The position numbers and the translations under genes were made by a program. Below the pieces are notes generated by a model that saw only the letters and a list, made by a program, of their open reading frames with translations, searched no databases and was not told where the DNA came from. This document shows, piece after piece, positions 32,821 to 43,983 of a DNA stretch of 64,000 nt. This stretch comes from Alentia gelatinosa (Eukaryota > Annelida > Polychaeta > Phyllodocida > Polynoidae): assembly GCA_950022655.1 (NCBI GenBank), contig OX465584.1, forward strand, positions 58,500,335 through 58,564,334, read 5' to 3'. Numbering within the stretch: the stretch's first letter is position 1; the number at the start of each line of letters is the position of its first letter.

Positions 32821-33136
32821 TTTATCCTACCCCTAATAAAAAACTCCATAGGCTTAACATTGGGTCTTTGTATTCGGTCTGGAGTTCAGAAAAATGAAAA
32901 ATATCACTCTAGTGGGATACACTTGACAAATGATGCCATTTGTTAATGTAGAAGTAGTTTAGACGGGTGGGGTAGGATAAATTCTAAACCAAACTTGAGT
33001 TAGTCATGTTATTGTTCATGGCACTCTGGCAAGATTGCGTATTACTGCTCTCGGCTTCGCCTCGCGCAGTAATACGCCGTCTTGCCGTCATGCGATAAAC
33101 AACAACAGGACTAACTCTTGTTTGGTTTCTCCATAG
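32821..33136 (+). mobile_element. FAM-B two-module element, copy P5
   Basis: The TIR module runs from TTTATCCTACCCCTAATAAA to GGGGTAGGATAAA. The hairpin module has arms CCAAACTTGAGTTAGTC and GACTAACTCTTGTTTGG. Its full apex on the minus strand is GTATTACTGCGCGAGGCGAAGCC followed by GAGAGCAGTAATACGC. It is one of the least damaged copies. Confidence 0.85.
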
Positions 33137-33245
33137 TATAATGTATAGTGAGATAATCTTCATCCTGTACAAAAGCAGGTCGGTGGTACACAATCGACAT
33201 GCTCTTTATTTGAAAACCAATAGTGTCTTATGGCTTATAGCCTCC

Positions 33246-33276
<31 letters not shown>

Positions 33277-33300
33277 TCTATTATCATTGGTTTTATTATC
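33246..33300. repeat. ATT microsatellite
   Basis: A run of TTA/ATT trinucleotides followed by TTATCATTGGTT repeated twice. Confidence 0.85.
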
Positions 33301-33466
33301 ATTGGTGTTGCTGTTTTAGTATCATCGTTATTATTTGTATAGTATATAGATGTTGAATAGAATAACTTGAAACTGACAAAGGTGTAGTGCTTTGGTAATA
33401 TTTTATCCATGTGTTGAAGTGGATGAGAGAAGGTGGAAATGGTATATCAATAAAGATGTAGGATAT

Positions 33467-33880
33467 ATTATCTCGCCCTTGTATTATTTCCTCATAGACT
33501 TAACTTTGGGACCCATATCCAATGCCCATGGATTATTCAGAGAAAATACCACTCAATGTGGGATTATGTCACAATAGTTAGCCCATTCATCAATGTAAAG
33601 GGTGAGATAAATTCAGTAACCTATGAAAGTTTACGGTCACAGCTCGATCACATCTCATTTGAATCGCTATGTAATTCACATGGCTTCGCTTTATGAATTA
33701 CTATGCTTTTCAATTCAAACTCCGTGTGATATGAGCTCTTACCCTAAACTTTTGTAGGTTTCCTCTATAATAAACACTCTACATTATAATTACCGCGGCT
33801 ATGCCTTGTGAATTACTACCCAATTCAAACTCGATGGGATACGAGCACTGACCCTAAGCTTTCATAGGTTCCCTCTCTCT
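33467..33880 (+). mobile_element. FAM-B two-module element with a duplicated right arm, copy T4
   Basis: The TIR module TTATCTCGCCCTTG..GGGTGAGATAAA is followed by a hairpin ending at TTTGTAGGTTTCCTCTATAA near 33772. The right arm then repeats, from GCGGCTATGCCTTGTGAATT to CATAGGTTCCCTC near 33875. The second arm may be left over from another copy. Confidence 0.68.
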
Positions 33881-34217
33881 TTTTTATTTTTTTGTAAAAA
33901 TGTTTATTTATACTGTTAGAACTCAGTTCAATACAAAACCGGTATTATTGTTCGGCCAGTGTTATGCGTACAATACCCTTTGTTGTGATTACATTGACGA
34001 CTAGGGTATCAACAAGTTTTGAAAAATACATCTATGTACAACAAGAAATAAAATATATAGTAGACTGATATAAAAATATGTATCGTTTGTCATCAGCATC
34101 TGACGCCATTTGAATACAGAATGTAGAACCTCTGGTGAATATCATCATTTAGAGTTTGTTTAAGCGATGATTGGAGAGTAATCCACACAAATAATACACA
34201 TTCTTCGGATTACTTGC

Positions 34218-34320
34218 CTTTCAAAAGAAGCCAGGGCTATGATCCAGGTCCAGGAGTTGATGATGACGGTCCCGAAGACACCGTGAAACTGGCAGAGCGT
34301 TCCGCCCAGCACCCACCGCC
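34218..34320 (-). CDS. Opsin-like GPCR exon (ECL1 to TM3, ERF motif)
   Basis: The acceptor is GTGACTGTTGCAG|GG. The 103-base exon encodes RWVLGGTLCQFHGVFGTVI, then INSWTWIIALASFER. It includes the TM3 cysteine that normally pairs with ECL2 and ends inside an ERF triplet in place of DRY/ERY. The donor is AAAG|GCAAGTA, a non-canonical GC donor with otherwise full consensus. Joining AG to the next exon's G gives AGG (R) followed by TTC (F) and an open frame. Reading straight through as GT-type splicing gives no better junction. The exon begins by completing a codon started in phase 1 by an upstream exon not found here. Confidence 0.82.
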
Positions 34321-35402
34321 CTGCAACAGTCACAGAAAAACGCACGTCTCAGTATAACTAGTGTTGATGACAATCATATCATTTAGAGTCTTAAACAGCG
34401 CTTTCATTGGATATTTCTAAAACACAAGTAGGATTGACTTCATCCTACTGTATCAAATGTGATGTAATGACAAAACTTGATCAAAAGATCGGTTTGCAAT
34501 TAGGAATTGGGAGTATTTATTAGTGGTTTGGGTATTGTTTGAGTGATGTATGAAAGACTGGTAAATGTCCTAAGTGTATTTTTGGTATTCAATTGAAGAA
34601 CGCTTCTTAATGAGGCGAATTGTATATTGTTATTTATGTGAGATTAAATAAATAAAATTTTAAAAAAAATGCAGCCTTGTACTGGCAGATTCTGTTGGCT
34701 CTTCCTGTAACACAGTCTGCAATGATAACATTATGGGTGAAAAACCTAGATCTTGAAATATCATTGATGATCAATGATATTGCTAAGCCAATACGCTGCT
34801 AGGGAATGTATGATTGTATGATGGTGCACAGATTGGATTGAGTTTTTGTGTGTTTTTTATACATCCCATCGCTGTAGGAGGAAGAACATAGGAAATACTA
34901 AGAAACCAGGTAACAATTCCATTCCTCTTTTATTTATTTATGTGTCCTGCTATCATGAATCATCATGAATCTAAAATTTATACAAACGTGTCATATTTCG
35001 CATTTACGAACTTGCTGATTTGATGGCAACAAAGGCGACCATTTTTTTCCAGAAAATTCTACATTCTCTGTTTTCATATAAGAAACATACTTAATTGCAC
35101 ATCTATCGTGGTCATATAACCCATAAATTCGTGATTTTCCCTTTCTTTCAAAATCTCGACCGACAACAATAAACGTGGGTCAAGCATCAGTTTTGGCAGG
35201 CCTGATTTTCATGCTCATCCCTTCCTTTGACATAATTGGGGACAACCTTACACTAAGCTCGCCATTTTACAATGCTCTTGCTCAATCAGTATATGACGAA
35301 TTGTTTTTCACAACAATTATGGGATAAATAGAAACAAATAAATATGAGCTAAATGTGCAATTAACAGAGATGTCTGAGAAGGAGATTCGTCACAGTATTA
35401 AA
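34321..35402. other. Upstream of the known receptor exons; no exon seen
   Basis: AT-rich. TTAAATAAATAAAATTTTAAA near 34650 looks like an old retroelement 3' end. I looked for a TM1/TM2-like exon ending in phase 1 and did not see one. Confidence 0.3.
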
Positions 35403-35695
35403 AAAGAAACCAACAATTTTTAGTAAAAGTCGTCATTCTCCACGAGTTTGATGCTGAGTGATATGAACGAGGTGACAGCCGAGTGAATATCATGTAGCGT
35501 TGAAACGAGTTGCAGAATGACTTCTTTGACCAAAACTAGTTGCTCTCTATATTTATCTCACCCCTGTACTCACTAAAAGAATGGACAACACACAGGATAT
35601 AAACAATGGAGAACCGACTGCAACACTTGTAGGGGCATGGGGAATGAGTTCCCAATGTTAAGCCTATGAACATTTTTTCCAGGAGTGAGATAATT
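35403..35695 (-). mobile_element. FAM-B two-module element, inverted
   Basis: The hairpin module has arms AGTAAAAGTCGTCATTCT and AGAATGACTTCTTTGAC. Its apex is GAGTGATATGAACGAGGTGACAGCCGAGTGAATATC. A TIR module from TTTATCTCACCCCTGTAC to GGAGTGAGATAA follows. It is the closest relative of 20258-20492. Confidence 0.75.
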
Positions 35696-35874
35696 AAATA
35701 TATATCTTACTAATTATCGCCTGCTAGGGAAGGTGAGATGGTATGGTGGTAGACCACTAACTGTGTAAATAGCGATCTATGTCCAATAAGTAAGAAAGAA
35801 ACAAAGAAGATTGTCATCATGTTTGCCAAGATAGACATAAGGACGTATTTGTTGAGTAGGGACTATCGTAAAAC

Positions 35875-36171
35875 TGGATGACTTTTAATTTTGGCCACCC
35901 TATGTAATTTTGGCCACCCTATGTAGACTGGAGTTCGACATAGTGATTTCATGAGGTGAAGCCGAGTGAAGTCCGGGGCCAAACTCCAGGAGTGGAATGC
36001 AGTGGCCACAATTAAAATGAATCAGGTTTTGATTTTATCCTACCCCGTCTCCTCAATTAATGGAATATTACGTGATAACAATACTGTACGCCACTCTGTA
36101 TGCCAGTCAGCGTGGCATACGGAAACTCAATGATAAGCCTATGGGATTTTATATTAAGGGTAAGATAAATG
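35875..36171 (-). mobile_element. FAM-B-like two-module element
   Basis: The hairpin module has arms ACTTTTAATTTTGGCCAC and GTGGCCACAATTAAAATG. Its apex is TGATTTCATGAGGTGAAGCCGAGTGAAGTC, and the word TTTTGGCCACCCTATGTA is repeated twice. The TIR module TTTATCCTACCCCGTC..AAGGGTAAGATAAA follows. Confidence 0.68.
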
Positions 36172-38186
36172 TATTTTTTCACATAGGGATGTATTTTTCC
36201 ATCCGTGCATACGTATCTACCAGCCAGCAATCTGATTTATCTCACTCATGGACAGACCATCTGTACCATGGCATAAGAGTTTAGTATTATTCGCATTTAT
36301 ATTCATCGTGCATACTCTAGCTATAATGTTTTACGTGAATTAAAGTGACTGTTAAAATTACCAAGACCACCTACAAAACTTTACAAAAGGTGATCATCAT
36401 ATAGGGGGAGCAACTCTGGAAAACTCAATCCAACTTGCTTTGAAATAGACCAACACAACAGGTCTTCTCGATGTATATAGTTACAGATATAGCAAATCTT
36501 TTACCCAGGCAAACATAAATGGCGCTGGAGCCTACTGAAAATAGGACGACCAAGTCCTTGTAGTTAAACTCCAGAATAATAATTGAAAAAAGAAAAATCT
36601 CCTTTAGGATTGTGGTTGAGTGGATACTAGAATCAGCTATCCAGATAAACATAGAGTTGAAATTGATTACCGGAATGATGGTAACCTTTAGGAAGCGAGC
36701 CACATCTAGAGCTTATCATTTTCATCAACTAGAATAGTAATAAGTTTTTTTCTGCTAGTATGGCAATGGTCTGAGCGGTCATCTATCATTCCTATAGGCC
36801 TCGCAACCATACTAGTAATTTTTGACTTGCCATACAAAAGCTATCATAACTTAGGCTGTAAAAAGATTTACAAAGGGTATTATATGAAACCAGAGATTAT
36901 GGGCTTTATTGTCATATATATTTTGAATTTATTGAGGTGAATTATCTGTTTTCATTTTTGACCTATTTTCTCTGAAATCATGCTAAAAGTTAGGCAAAAT
37001 GTTTGACTTCTAGAATATGAGTGAAGATTCCATAGAATTCCACATGGAAGCAAAGTCAAAACCCAGTTTAATGAATTAGAGATTTCTTTGGGGATAATTT
37101 TGATTCTTGAACTTTTATTGTACTCATAGTAGAAGTCAAAATGGAATGAGAAGTAAGGCTTGGCTGGAAATGATGCAATATTTGTACATCATAATTTCAG
37201 ACAATGTTTTTCCTTTAGTTATTATTTATAAACAAATGCTTCCTTAAACTAATTAGATATACACCACAAGTCAATCTATAAGACTTTTTAGGGAAACACG
37301 ATTTGAATCCGGATCCCACTTCAGTCCCTAATATGCCTTCTTGACCTATAGAATAACAGCAAAGTCGACTGCATAATAAAGCATTCAGAACAGCGATTCC
37401 TATTTTCTACGGCTGATTATGCTGTGTTTTTGCCAAGACAGCATTTGCATCAGCGCTCCACAACCAAGTGTTTTGTTCTTGTGATTTATGAATCCCTTGA
37501 GAACTGCTTCATAAACGATATCATCAAAACTGCCGGAGCACACTTTGATAAAATCATCTCATTATGAAATTCATAATCTTCTCTAAGACAATGACGTTCA
37601 GAAGAAAACACACTCCTGTCTCTACCGTAGAATTCTGATTGTTCCTTAAATCATTAATTTCTGTAGTGCGCCGTATGACTTGTCTTCTCCCCCCCTCTGT
37701 GTCTGTCCGATTAATTATCCTTAAGATTAATACTTCTGAATCTTTTATAACTACACTGATGATGTATACTTCCTCTTATAAACACCTGGAATGAATTTGT
37801 TCTATAGCACCCATGTTCATATTGTATTTTGTTGGGTGAAGGATATTAGTATCCATAAAAAATAAGTAGCAAAAATTTCATCAGAGTATGACTCTTTATT
37901 GTTTTAACTGGTATGTGGTAGTTGTTGCTAACTGATTTCCTTTAACATCTTGCAGCAACAATATCATGGATATCTAATGTTAATTGAATCTTCTTGATGT
38001 CAATAAACGCTGCTATTAAAAAAAGAAGAAATTTATCTAGTGGTAAATGGACATTATACATTGGAAAGTAAGTAACATCTTCTATAAATGATTAGATAAA
38101 TGACGCAAAATGGAAATGAGCTCATAGGAGAACTAAAAAAATCTACACCGTTTTCATAGGCCAATCGAAACAGGCCTTGTTATAGA
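36172..38186. other. Intergenic, no gene recognised
   Basis: The minus-strand open frame near 36425-36703 is hydrophobic but matches no receptor exon. Near 38000, TCAATAAACGCTGC is followed by an A-rich run, as at a retroelement 3' end. Otherwise no feature is seen. Confidence 0.35.
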
Positions 38187-38517
38187 ACGTCCTGACCATG
38201 CTGTACAAGTCACAGAACGAGATGGTAATTTACGGTTTGTACGGAACGAGGCATTTATGCCGAGTTCCGTACAAACCGTAAATTATCATCGAGTTCTGTG
38301 ACTTGTACAAGCATGGCTGGACGTTCTATATTTACTATATACCCCATAAAAATTTTAAAAATCATTAATTTAATTTTTAACAACCGATAGGTTAATAAAT
38401 GTGTATGGCAAGGTGGTCCGTATTTTAGTGTACGGACCAGTGGTCCGTACAGTATTTTTACGTTATATGTCAAAACGGTACGTATTTACAGTAAATACAG
38501 TATGGGTATATAGTAAA
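38187..38517 (-). mobile_element. FAM-C two-module element, copy 2
   Basis: This is the inverted version of 16780-17107. The hairpin module comes first (GAACGTCCTGACCATGCTGT to GCATGGCTGGACGTTC). The TIR module follows (TTTACTATATACCCC to GGGTATATAGTAAA), containing GGACCAGTGGTCCGTAC. Confidence 0.85.
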
Positions 38518-38711
38518 CACAACTACTTAATGTTGGAGTAGTTCTTATGCTGTATCAAACGTTATATCACTGCCCATGTACGCAAACCAGTCACTTTTGA
38601 CTGAGCATTGACAGTATAAATAAAGAATATAAAAAAAATTTATATACATGTATATATATACCATTTCACACATCCACCTTGCCGCTTGCTGTCCTGATGC
38701 AGGCACCCGTC

Positions 38712-39066
38712 CTTAACCCTTTCAGAACGGCCACCTGTGGCAGAGCTGTCACTATATGGACGGCTGCTAGTGATAGTGTATATCTCTAGAGGACGAACAC
38801 ATTTTAGATAAAGTCATAATTTGATGTTCTATCAAGTGATATTATTGGTAACCAATAATATTTCGCTTGTTTTAGCTCACTAATATTGATTTTGATGTTA
38901 TAGTTACATTTCCTGAAGATTTTATGTAGATCGATAAATTATTTCCTTGTCAAAAACAATTTCATTGATTTTAGAGAAATGATGCCCTGAGGCATCATTC
39001 GGCCTTGGCCGGTTGATGCCTCAAGGCATCATTTGGCATGGGCTGGATGATGCCTCAAGGGTTAAC
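38712..39066. mobile_element. FAM-N element with palindromic subrepeats, copy 1
   Basis: The ends are TTAACCCTTTCAGAACGG and CTCAAGGGTTAA. Near the right end a short palindrome of the type GATGCCTCAAGGCATCAT occurs three times (about 38988, 39020 and 39050). Relatives are at 46997 and 60120. Confidence 0.75.
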
Positions 39067-39632
39067 CTTACTATACTTCTATACCTCTAACTCTCACTCT
39101 CTCCATCTGATATGATCCCTTAGGTTAATACCCTCTCTTCCTCCTGATTACTCCGTCATGTATTGTCCTATTCTTATCATGCAATTCGCAAAGGAGCCCT
39201 GGAATTGGCTCTGAATTGGGAGGGCTCGCCTCGGGATTGGATTTACACTCGCCTGAACCTCTGCATTACCCTGATCACATTAGTAACGATCCACTCCCCC
39301 TCTCTGTCTCTCTTCTCCTTTGTAGACTATTGGTTTGAAGACCTATAGGTCTATTCAGATGTTGCCCACCTTGAGATGGTGCATCTGTACATAGGAATGA
39401 GACTATGGGACACGTTATCTCGGAATTCAAGCCCATGTCATTTTCCTCAACTTTTTTTTTAAATTTTTGGTCGAAAATCACGAAATAGCCGCAACTACCC
39501 AAAAAATCAAATCTGAGAGGATCAATAATTCCTTTTGCAAATATCATCTCTATATATAAGAGGACTCATGTGCAAAGTTGGGAACGCTAACTAGCATAAT
39601 TAGCTTTAGCACAGGGCTAATATGAAAATAAA
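39067..39632. other. Intergenic, no feature seen
   Basis: No coding signal or clear repeat is seen. AT content rises toward 39560. Confidence 0.3.
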
Positions 39633-40402
39633 AACGTCACGTTACGACCCAACCCCTCCACCCCCAACCCCCAAACTGGCTCATATTTATAGGCTGTGTC
39701 CACACCCCCACCAGGGAATGGGCTGACACTGGGGAAATTGATTTGATCCATAGAAAATGTATTTCTATCATTATTTTGCTCTCCCTGGCCTTATACCCAC
39801 TGGGGGGTCGTAACGTGACGGGGGTCGTAACGTGACACGGGTCGTAACGTGATGCAAAAATATTTAGAGCCTCATAACTTTTTTTCTAATAAAGATAACG
39901 ATTTAATTTTTTTGCCATTCTATAGGTATATATGTACCCAACACGGGAAAATTATTTCTACCTTTTTCCTGACCCTACGTGACCCACTGCGGGTCATAAC
40001 GTGACGGGGTCGTAACGTGACGGGGTCGTAACGTGACGGGGTCGTAACGTGACGAAAAAATACGTTGGGGCTGATAACTTTTTTTTCTAATAAAGATAGA
40101 GACTTCATTTTTTCGCCAATGTGTAGGTATATATCTACCCTATGATATCACAAAAGAACTATTACTAATATCATAGGGAACTGGAACTATTAATAGTTTA
40201 GTGGGTGTCGTAACGTGACTGCCCAAACTACACCAAAATAGCACAAATTGAGTTCAGTATGAAGGAAGCTATATAGGCTTATCATTTTATGGTGGGAAGA
40301 TGCATATAAGTGAGTCATTAAAAATAGTGAAACTCATTGCATTCTGCCACTTTTTTATTTTATTTTATGCACGATTTTATGCTGGTGTCGTGATGTGACG
40401 CC
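39633..40402. repeat. Cluster of GGGTCGTAACGTGACG motifs
   Basis: The 16-base motif, or one-base variants, occurs about ten times: inverted at 39633, then near 39804, 39821, 39839, 39990, 40006, 40022, 40038, 40207 and 40386. Four are head-to-tail at about 39990-40053. A longer unit of about 195 bases that includes CTAATAAAGATA and ATAGGTATATAT is also duplicated. The 16-base period rules out a coding repeat. Confidence 0.75.
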
Positions 40403-40675
40403 CTCACTTTTTTTGCGATATTTTAATAAATATTGGAGTTAGGTGTGGTTTTAAGGTTCTAAACTGTGCCATACAATTCCCTAGATGTGTGAAAACTATT
40501 GAAACTAATTTCCAAGAAGGATTTTTTTAGATATTCAAAATATAGCCCAGTTGCTGCCATTTCATGATTTTCGACCTTTTAGTTTTATTGTTTACCCTGG
40601 AGTTATCACAACAATCCCTATATTTCACCGACTCCAGCCTTAAAGCAACCCATGCAAACTATGCCCAGTGAATGG

Positions 40676-41055
40676 CACTGCACGAAAACCACAATTTTAT
40701 TCATATATACGCCATCGCGGAAGTGCCTGTATTGGCTGAATATTGACTTGTTTTCATATATATACGCCCAGGCCTTATATGCGGACGGGTCTTGGCTGTA
40801 TTTCACACCCGGCGTATATGAGAGGAAATATCCTCTACACCCACTGCCTCCCGCCCATTCGTGTTGGTAGAAGTACAGGTGTCCTCAGTAGGAAGCCCTC
40901 CCCCACCTCCCCCCGCCCGCTCTCAGTGAAGCCCTCTTCACTGGATGCTTCTATACGCCTACAGGTGAGGTGTATGTACACATGGGGAATTGGACGACCT
41001 TGTATATGCAAAATACCTACTTATATACGTCGGGCGCATCCATATATAAAATAAT
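40676..41055. mobile_element. FAM-E element, copy 2, right end degraded
   Basis: The left end is CACTGCACGAAAACCACAAT. The interior is in the opposite orientation to copy 1 and carries CATATATACGCC words and CCCTCCCCCACCTCC. The right end is no longer a clear TIR. Confidence 0.7.
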
Positions 41056-42061
41056 GATCACATTGATTTACAGTTTGATAATACATGGGGCTTATCAACA
41101 AGTGGTAATTCAATCTTTAAATTACACCATATTTACTGGGAAAAAAAGTGACATCCATGAAGAATCAGGCTACATTATTTCATTTGCATCGATACTATTC
41201 AGGACATGTCATCAGGTGGTTATGTTGAATATAATGATCTCAAAGTATTATAGTAAACACATCTAACTCAAAAAGTGAGGATCGCCATACTTTGTTTTTT
41301 ATCTTGAGATTAATATTGTAATGATGTTATAATACAGTATTCTTAAAGTTTCCAAATGGTAATGTCATTTGAGTAATGTGCAGTACTTAGCATTGGAACA
41401 GAGCTAATATACTTATACTGACTCAGAATAACTCAACTATGTCCTTGAGAGATATAATAGATTCAACTAACCCCCTGACTACAGATCGATTCCTACCTAT
41501 CCCCAATTCAAATACAGAGAAAAAACTTTCCTGTCAAACAGCCATCAGAACTATTAAAAATAAAGTATAACCAAACTTAGATTGCAATCAGACAGAGCCT
41601 AGAATAGTGGAAACAATGTTCTGTAGTATGAATTTCAAATGCTGTACAACTAGAATAGTGTGTAAACGTACGAACCATCCTCTGATAAATATATGCCGCT
41701 ACGCCCCTATGTGTACAATAAACAAAATTGTAGCATACATTTTTTTTGTTTTATAAATTTTATTGAGTCGGTTCGCAAATATACATTCGCGGTCTACCAC
41801 CTTCCCAGTTGGTATAGATACAACATAATCTATTATATAAGTCAGTTATGGATTACTTCCTTAATCCTACATATAATTATACATCTAGATCATGAGAAGA
41901 GATGATTGATTCAAATATTTTCTACGCTCAAGACGTTCAAGATCAACAGTTACCACGTGATAAGGATCATACAATGATATGAGATGAGATGAAACAAAAC
42001 CGGAGAAAGGTGCAAGTTTTGATCAGATGTAAACAATTGTTGCTAAATAAGACGATTTGTT
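41056..42061. other. Intergenic; probable LINE 3' UTR at the right
   Basis: No gene is seen to about 41730. From there to 42061 the DNA precedes, on the plus strand, a minus-strand LINE terminus and is probably its 3' untranslated region. Confidence 0.35.
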
Positions 42062-42149
42062 TCAGAATTTTTCTAGATCCTCAGCCAAGGCTATTTTGAA
42101 GGATTGTTTTGTGTCTGCACTTGTTACATTGTCGGGCAGATCGTTCCAC
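42062..42149 (-). pseudogene. LINE ORF2 C-terminal fragment
   Basis: The minus strand reads VMWNDLPDNVTSADTKQSFK and then IALAEDLEKF before a TGA. This is the usual C-terminal end of Jockey/CR1-type LINE reverse-transcriptase proteins (LWNxLP...SFKxxL). A stop lies just upstream, so only this tail is left. Confidence 0.65.
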
Positions 42150-42919
42150 ATGACTACTGTAAGTCACAGAGGACCACTGTACTAAAAAACTATTCTATGT
42201 ATTGTATTTGACCATTTGTATTTGGTGAGATTTGTCATTATAAATGCTATCCTTCATCAGTAGGAACTTTAGTTATTTAACCAGACGTGCATGCCAATAT
42301 TGATGTAATACTATCTACGCAAGTACGAGCTGCTGGGCAGAATTGAAAACAGACACTTTGCCTTATTTTGTTCAGGATAAATAAAATGAACTAAAAAACA
42401 AAATTGGTCGTGCATTGAAACCAGCAGATACACCATTCAGCTGAGCACTTGCCAGCCAAAATAAAAGAATAAAAAAAAAAAAAAAAAAGAAAGAAAGAAA
42501 GATTATTCAATAGGCCTCTGCTGGTAGTTTGAAGAGAATGAATGTGGTTAGTAAAACTAGTACTAGAAAATTTATCCTTACTAGACTCCCCGCAAGTATG
42601 GTAACCAGCAATTACTTTTCGGAGTCAATATTGGCGATATTCTTTCCATTCCCTTTCACTCCTCAAATTACACGATGAACAATACCAAAATTAAACGCCG
42701 AGCCACCGGCGGATCCAATCGATGATCAAAGAGGCCAGTAATGAGGTAGGAAGTAGGAGTATGGATTCTCCGTTAGAGAGTCCCCTCCTTTGGGGACTTG
42801 ATAGCGTGAGTCTTTGGGGGCTCGAGCCTTGAAAACATAAGACGATTTTCTACGGATGAGATATAGCCGTTTTCTACTGGCCGACAAAATCGGTACTGAT
42901 CTTAATATTGAGTTCTCCT
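42150..42919. other. Intergenic with an A-rich microsatellite
   Basis: A long A-run followed by AAAGAAAGAAAGAAAG lies near 42470-42500. Bases 42760-42880 (AGAGAGTCCCCTCCTTTGGG) are repeated at 43795-43900, on the other side of the FAM-L and FAM-A elements. Confidence 0.5.
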
Positions 42920-43204
42920 AAAGCCCAATGCCCATCTACCGATTTCGGAACATTCATGTACCTTTGTCGGCGACAAACGGACGGTAATTTGTCGGCCGTA
43001 GTCGGTAGATGTAGGACAGCTAGGCAAGGGTCAGCCAACGATTAGTAGACCAATTTGCTTAGGACCAATATCCACCACCCCATCTCCTCAATGTCCGCCG
43101 GTCGAGAGAAGGGTTACATAATTTGCCTGCGACAAGTTCACTGACTCCTATACGATTTGGGAACTAATCGCTCAACCCTGAATCGGTAGATGGGCATCAG
43201 GCTT
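42920..43204. mobile_element. FAM-L inverted-repeat element, copy 1
   Basis: The ends are AAGCCCAATGCCCATCTACC and GGTAGATGGGCATCAGGCTT. The interior has TTTGTCGGCGACAAACGG and CGACTCCTATACGATTTGGG. No ORF is present. Confidence 0.85.
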
Positions 43205-43493
43205 AATAGTCGGTCGGTAATGCCACCGACTGTAGATAGGTATCAATTTATCAGAAAGGGTGTATTGTATGCACTATTTCTACTGCATTGTCACATAACC
43301 TATGTAAAATTAATCTATGAGCATTCTCTGCAGGTCTTGTTTCCATACTCTGATCTCGTATACCAGTGTACTCCAAAAATCTATCGGTGGTTCCGTAGTG
43401 CAGATTGGTACCAAAGAGACGGCCAATGGAAACGGGCTTTATGTTGCCATACGTCCATGGCGACAAATAGTCCACAAGGATATGCTTGGTACA

Positions 43494-43769
43494 GCCCTCT
43501 CATAAGATCTCACACTTTCTAAGTCGTAATCTGTACACGGTTCTCACTACTTAGAGCCTTGAGAATTCACTGGCACACAGTACTTTCGCTAGTTGGCGTC
43601 ATTGAGATTATAGGAATCTTTGGTTCCATTGATGTACGTCTTTAGCACGGGAGGCAGGCCATTGGATTCTCAATGCTCTAAGCCTAGTTCTTTGAGAATT
43701 CTTCTCCATAGAGAATTGTGAAAGTACAGAATACGACTTAGAGAGTGTGAGATCTTATGAGAGGGGTGC
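43494..43769. mobile_element. FAM-A element, copy 4
   Basis: The ends are CCCTCTCATAAGATCTCACA and GTGAGATCTTATGAGAGGGG. The interior TTGATGTACGTCTTTAGCAC is conserved. Confidence 0.85.
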
Positions 43770-43983
43770 TTTATTTTACAGTAGTGTGGATTCTAGGTTA
43801 GAGAGTCCCCTCCTTTGGGGACTTGATAGCGCAAGTCTTTGGGGGCTTGAGCCTTGAAAACACACGACGATTTTCTGCAGGCGAGATATAGGCATTTTCT
43901 TCTGACCGACGAAAACGGCACTGATTTGTTGAGTTCTCCTGGTCGGTTCTCCTAAAGAGGCTAGCGACTCCACGTCGGTGTTT

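Larger units (their letters stand above)
19596..34320 (-). other. Gene model: opsin-like class A GPCR, partial (5' exons not found)
   Basis: Three minus-strand exons join with exact phase agreement: 34320-34218, 30403-30258 and 20173-19596. Joined, they give TM3 through the C-terminal tail of a seven-transmembrane receptor. The first intron (34217-30404) uses GC-AG: AAAG|GCAAGTA. The second (30257-20174) is GT-AG, phase 1 and about 10.1 kb long. The exon for the N-terminus, TM1 and TM2 must end in phase 1. I did not find it at higher coordinates; it may be short, diverged, or outside the window. The second intron contains a phase-compatible exon and its tandem copies (23557-25990). Confidence 0.8.

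Noticed and set aside
36425..36703. Hydrophobic minus-strand open frame as a possible TM1-TM2 exon of the receptor
   Set aside because: Lacks the TM1 Asn and TM2 Asp patterns and no donor gives the needed phase.
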